Source of the DNA: an uncultured Eubacterium sp.
GTDB taxonomy: Bacteria > Bacillota > Clostridia > Lachnospirales > Lachnospiraceae
NCBI GenBank assembly: GCA_947573465.1
Contig: CANPET010000075.1
Coordinates: 1 to 7,514 of the forward strand
Direction: 5' to 3'
Length of the DNA: 7,514 nucleotides
The position numbers and the translations under genes were made by a program. This document shows, piece after piece, positions 5,614 to 7,514 of this stretch. Every line of letters begins with the position of its first letter. Positions within the stretch are counted from its first letter, which is position 1. A model generated the notes under the pieces. That model was not told where the DNA came from and made no database searches. It saw nothing but the letters and a program-made list of their open reading frames with translations.

Positions 5614-7514
5614 ATGAGCGATAGTTTAAGAGGAATTCCAGTAGAGGGATTTGCAGAAAAGAGCCGTGAGGCAGCAGTGGAAGGTATCGTATTATTAAAG
5701 AATGAGAATGGTGTACTTCCATTTACAAAAGAAGATAAAATTTCAGTGTTTGGCAGACCACAATTAGAATATTACAGAAGTGGTACCGGTTCAGGAGGAG
5801 CTGTTCAGGTAGAATATGCTACAAATATCATTGAAGGTTTTGGGAAGAGTGATTTACATATAAATGAAGAATTAGCAAATGATTATGTAGAATGGCTAAA
5901 AGACCATCCGTTTGATAATGGTGGAGGCGGCTGGGCTGCCGAGCCATGGTTCCAGAAAGATATGGACATTACTGTAGAATATGCCAAAAAGCAGGCAGCA
6001 GTCTCTAACAAAGCGGTATATATTATTGGCCGTACTGCAGGAGAGGATAAGGATAACTATAATGGTGAAGGAAGTTATCTTTTAACACAGGAAGAGATTG
6101 CAAATCTTAAGAACATTACGGAAGCATTTGAGGATGTAGTTGTTGTTTTGAATGTTTCTAATATTATTGATATGAAGTGGATGAATGATTCGCAGTTCAA
6201 TGGAAAGATTAAGTCAGTTGCATATGTGTGGTCCGGTGGAATGGAAGGCGGCAATGCAGTTGTAGATGTTCTTTCCGGTAAAGAAACTCCAAGTGGAAAA
6301 CTCCCGGATACGATTGCGGAGAATTTAGAAGATTATCCATCAGCAGAAAACTTTGGAAATCCATTAACAAATCTGTATCAGGAAGATATTTATGTGGGAT
6401 ATAGATATTTTGAAACTTTTGCACCGGAAAAGGTAATGTTTGAATTTGGATATGGTATTTCATATACTACATTTGATATTGAGACATTGTCCGCAGAGGC
6501 AGAAGGCAATGAAATTAAGATTCAGGTTAAGGTAACAAACAGTGGAGACAAATATTCCGGTAAGGAAGTTGTTCAAGTATATTACAGTGCTCCACAGGGT
6601 AATCTTGGTAAGCCTGCAAAAGAACTTTGCGCTTATGCAAAGACTGAAAAACTTGCACCGGGAGAAAGTCAGATAATCGATATTGCGTTTGTGATAGATG
6701 ATATGGCATCTTATGATGACAGAAATGCAACAGGACATAAATCATGTTATGTTTTAGAAGCAGGTGATTATGTAATTTATGTTGGTAACAGCGTAAGAAA
6801 TGTAGAAAATGTATATACATATCAGTTAGAAGAATTGAAAGTCGTAGAACAGTTGTCAGAGGTCTGCTGTCCGGATGATGAGAATTTGACTATTTTAAGA
6901 CCAGGCAGTCAGAAAGCAGATGGAACTTTTGAAAAAGAATATGTTCCTTCTCAGAAGCCAACAGTGGATATGGCAAAAAGAATAGAAGAAAATCTTCCAG
7001 AATCTATGGAGATTACAGGCGATAAAGGAATTACCCTTCAGGATGTTCAGGCAGGAAAGAATAGTTTGGAAGAATTTGTAGCACAGCTTTCCGTAGAGGA
7101 GATGGCGCAGATTGTCAGAGGAGAAGGAATGAGTAACCCACGAGTAACACAGGGTACTGCATCAGCCTTTGGAGGAATATCCGATGCCCTGTTTGGATAT
7201 GGAATTCCGGCAGCCTGTTGTGCAGATGGACCAAGTGGACTTCGTTATGATGGTAAGGCAGTTCAGCTTCCGATTGGTACAGCACTTTCATCTTCATGGA
7301 ATGCACCATTAGTCAGAGAATTATACACAATGGAAGGTGAGGAATTAAGAAGAAACCAGGTAGATACATTGTTAGGACCAGGTGTAAATATTCACAGACA
7401 TCCATTAAATGGACGTAACTTTGAATACTATTCAGAAGATCCATACCTTTCAGGTACGATGGCAGTGGCATCTGCCGGAGGTATTAAAGATGGTGGTGCA
7501 TGGGGAACTATCAA
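5614..7514 (+). CDS. Glycoside hydrolase family 3 beta-glucosidase-like protein with reversed domain order, 3' end outside the window
   Basis: The frame runs from ATG 5614 (GGAGG at 5600-5604, 9 bases upstream) to the window end without a stop, giving 633 codons. No signal peptide, so it probably hydrolyses imported beta-glucosides or related oligosaccharides in the cytoplasm. The usual GH3 order is reversed. The alpha/beta sandwich domain comes first (about 15-290), with LLKNENGVLPF from 27 and a loop GRTAGEDKDNYNGEG at 139-153 that may supply the acid/base. FEFGYGISYTTF (276-287) leads into a fibronectin III-like domain at about 285-410 (VKVTNSG, GKEVVQVYY, KTEKLAPGES). The TIM-barrel domain starts near 480: CADGPSGLR at 536-544 and GPGVNIHRHPLNGRNFEYYSEDPYLSG at 588-614, the last being substrate-binding motifs of the family. 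The catalytic nucleophile Asp would lie beyond the window edge. This inverted arrangement is known from rumen and gut Clostridia, such as Butyrivibrio BglA. Exact substrate is not predictable. Confidence 0.93.
   Translation, partial: MSDSLRGIPVEGFAEKSREAAVEGIVLLKNENGVLPFTKEDKISVFGRPQLEYYRSGTGSGGAVQVEYATNIIEGFGKSDLHINEELANDYVEWLKDHPFDNGGGGWAAEPWFQKDMDITVEYAKKQAAVSNKAVYIIGRTAGEDKDNYNGEGSYLLTQEEIANLKNITEAFEDVVVVLNVSNIIDMKWMNDSQFNGKIKSVAYVWSGGMEGGNAVVDVLSGKETPSGKLPDTIAENLEDYPSAENFGNPLTNLYQEDIYVGYRYFETFAPEKVMFEFGYGISYTTFDIETLSAEAEGNEIKIQVKVTNSGDKYSGKEVVQVYYSAPQGNLGKPAKELCAYAKTEKLAPGESQIIDIAFVIDDMASYDDRNATGHKSCYVLEAGDYVIYVGNSVRNVENVYTYQLEELKVVEQLSEVCCPDDENLTILRPGSQKADGTFEKEYVPSQKPTVDMAKRIEENLPESMEITGDKGITLQDVQAGKNSLEEFVAQLSVEEMAQIVRGEGMSNPRVTQGTASAFGGISDALFGYGIPAACCADGPSGLRYDGKAVQLPIGTALSSSWNAPLVRELYTMEGEELRRNQVDTLLGPGVNIHRHPLNGRNFEYYSEDPYLSGTMAVASAGGIKDGGAWGTI

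Noticed and set aside
6209..6820. Several minus-strand frames inside the glycosidase gene
   Set aside because: They are His/Leu/Cys-rich shadows of a well-supported GH3 coding frame.
5614..7514. Glycosidase as a broken or rearranged gene because its domains are out of order
   Set aside because: The frame is continuous with all motifs intact, and reversed-order GH3 enzymes are a known group.
1..7514. Search for CRISPR arrays, tRNA or rRNA genes, insertion sequences and prophage parts
   Set aside because: No regular direct repeats, cloverleaf-like or ribosomal sequences, transposase motifs or phage structural genes were seen.

Overview
The window comes from a low-GC Gram-positive anaerobe, most likely a gut Clostridia member of the Lachnospiraceae type. 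This is inferred from AT-rich intergenic DNA, strong AGGAGG-like ribosome binding sites, AGA/ATA-rich codon use, a secreted SH3b cell-wall protein, a phenylacetate-CoA ligase paired with a tandem-ACT protein, and a family 3 glycosidase with reversed domain order. No database search was possible, so the taxonomic call is an inference.

Layout, left to right: (1) the 3' part of a plus-strand gene for an uncharacterised protein with a DUF4362-like C-terminus (1-984). (2) A bidirectional terminator (996-1034). (3) A minus-strand FabG-type short-chain dehydrogenase (1073-1816). (4) A divergent promoter region (about 1817-1965). (5) A plus-strand gene for an exported protein with two SH3b domains and a lysozyme-like C-terminal domain (1966-3402). 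(6) A second bidirectional terminator (3411-3454). (7) A minus-strand two-gene operon, with paaK (3927-5225) upstream of a tandem ACT-domain gene (3471-3902). (8) A 388-base divergent regulatory region (5226-5613) with a candidate paaK promoter, a cre-like site and another operator-like palindrome. (9) The first 633 codons of a cytoplasmic family 3 beta-glycosidase with reversed domain order (5614 to the window end).

Transcription units alternate in direction, so each gene or pair is probably controlled on its own. The only convincing operon is paaK-ACT, which fits activation of an aryl acid to its CoA thioester with a small ligand-sensing partner. The glycosidase probably hydrolyses short imported beta-glucosides, the SH3b protein probably acts on peptidoglycan outside the cell, and the dehydrogenase reduces or oxidises an unidentified carbonyl or alcohol. 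No mobile element, CRISPR array, RNA gene or defence system was seen. The window looks like ordinary chromosomal content, and its least characterised parts are the first protein and the exported SH3b protein.
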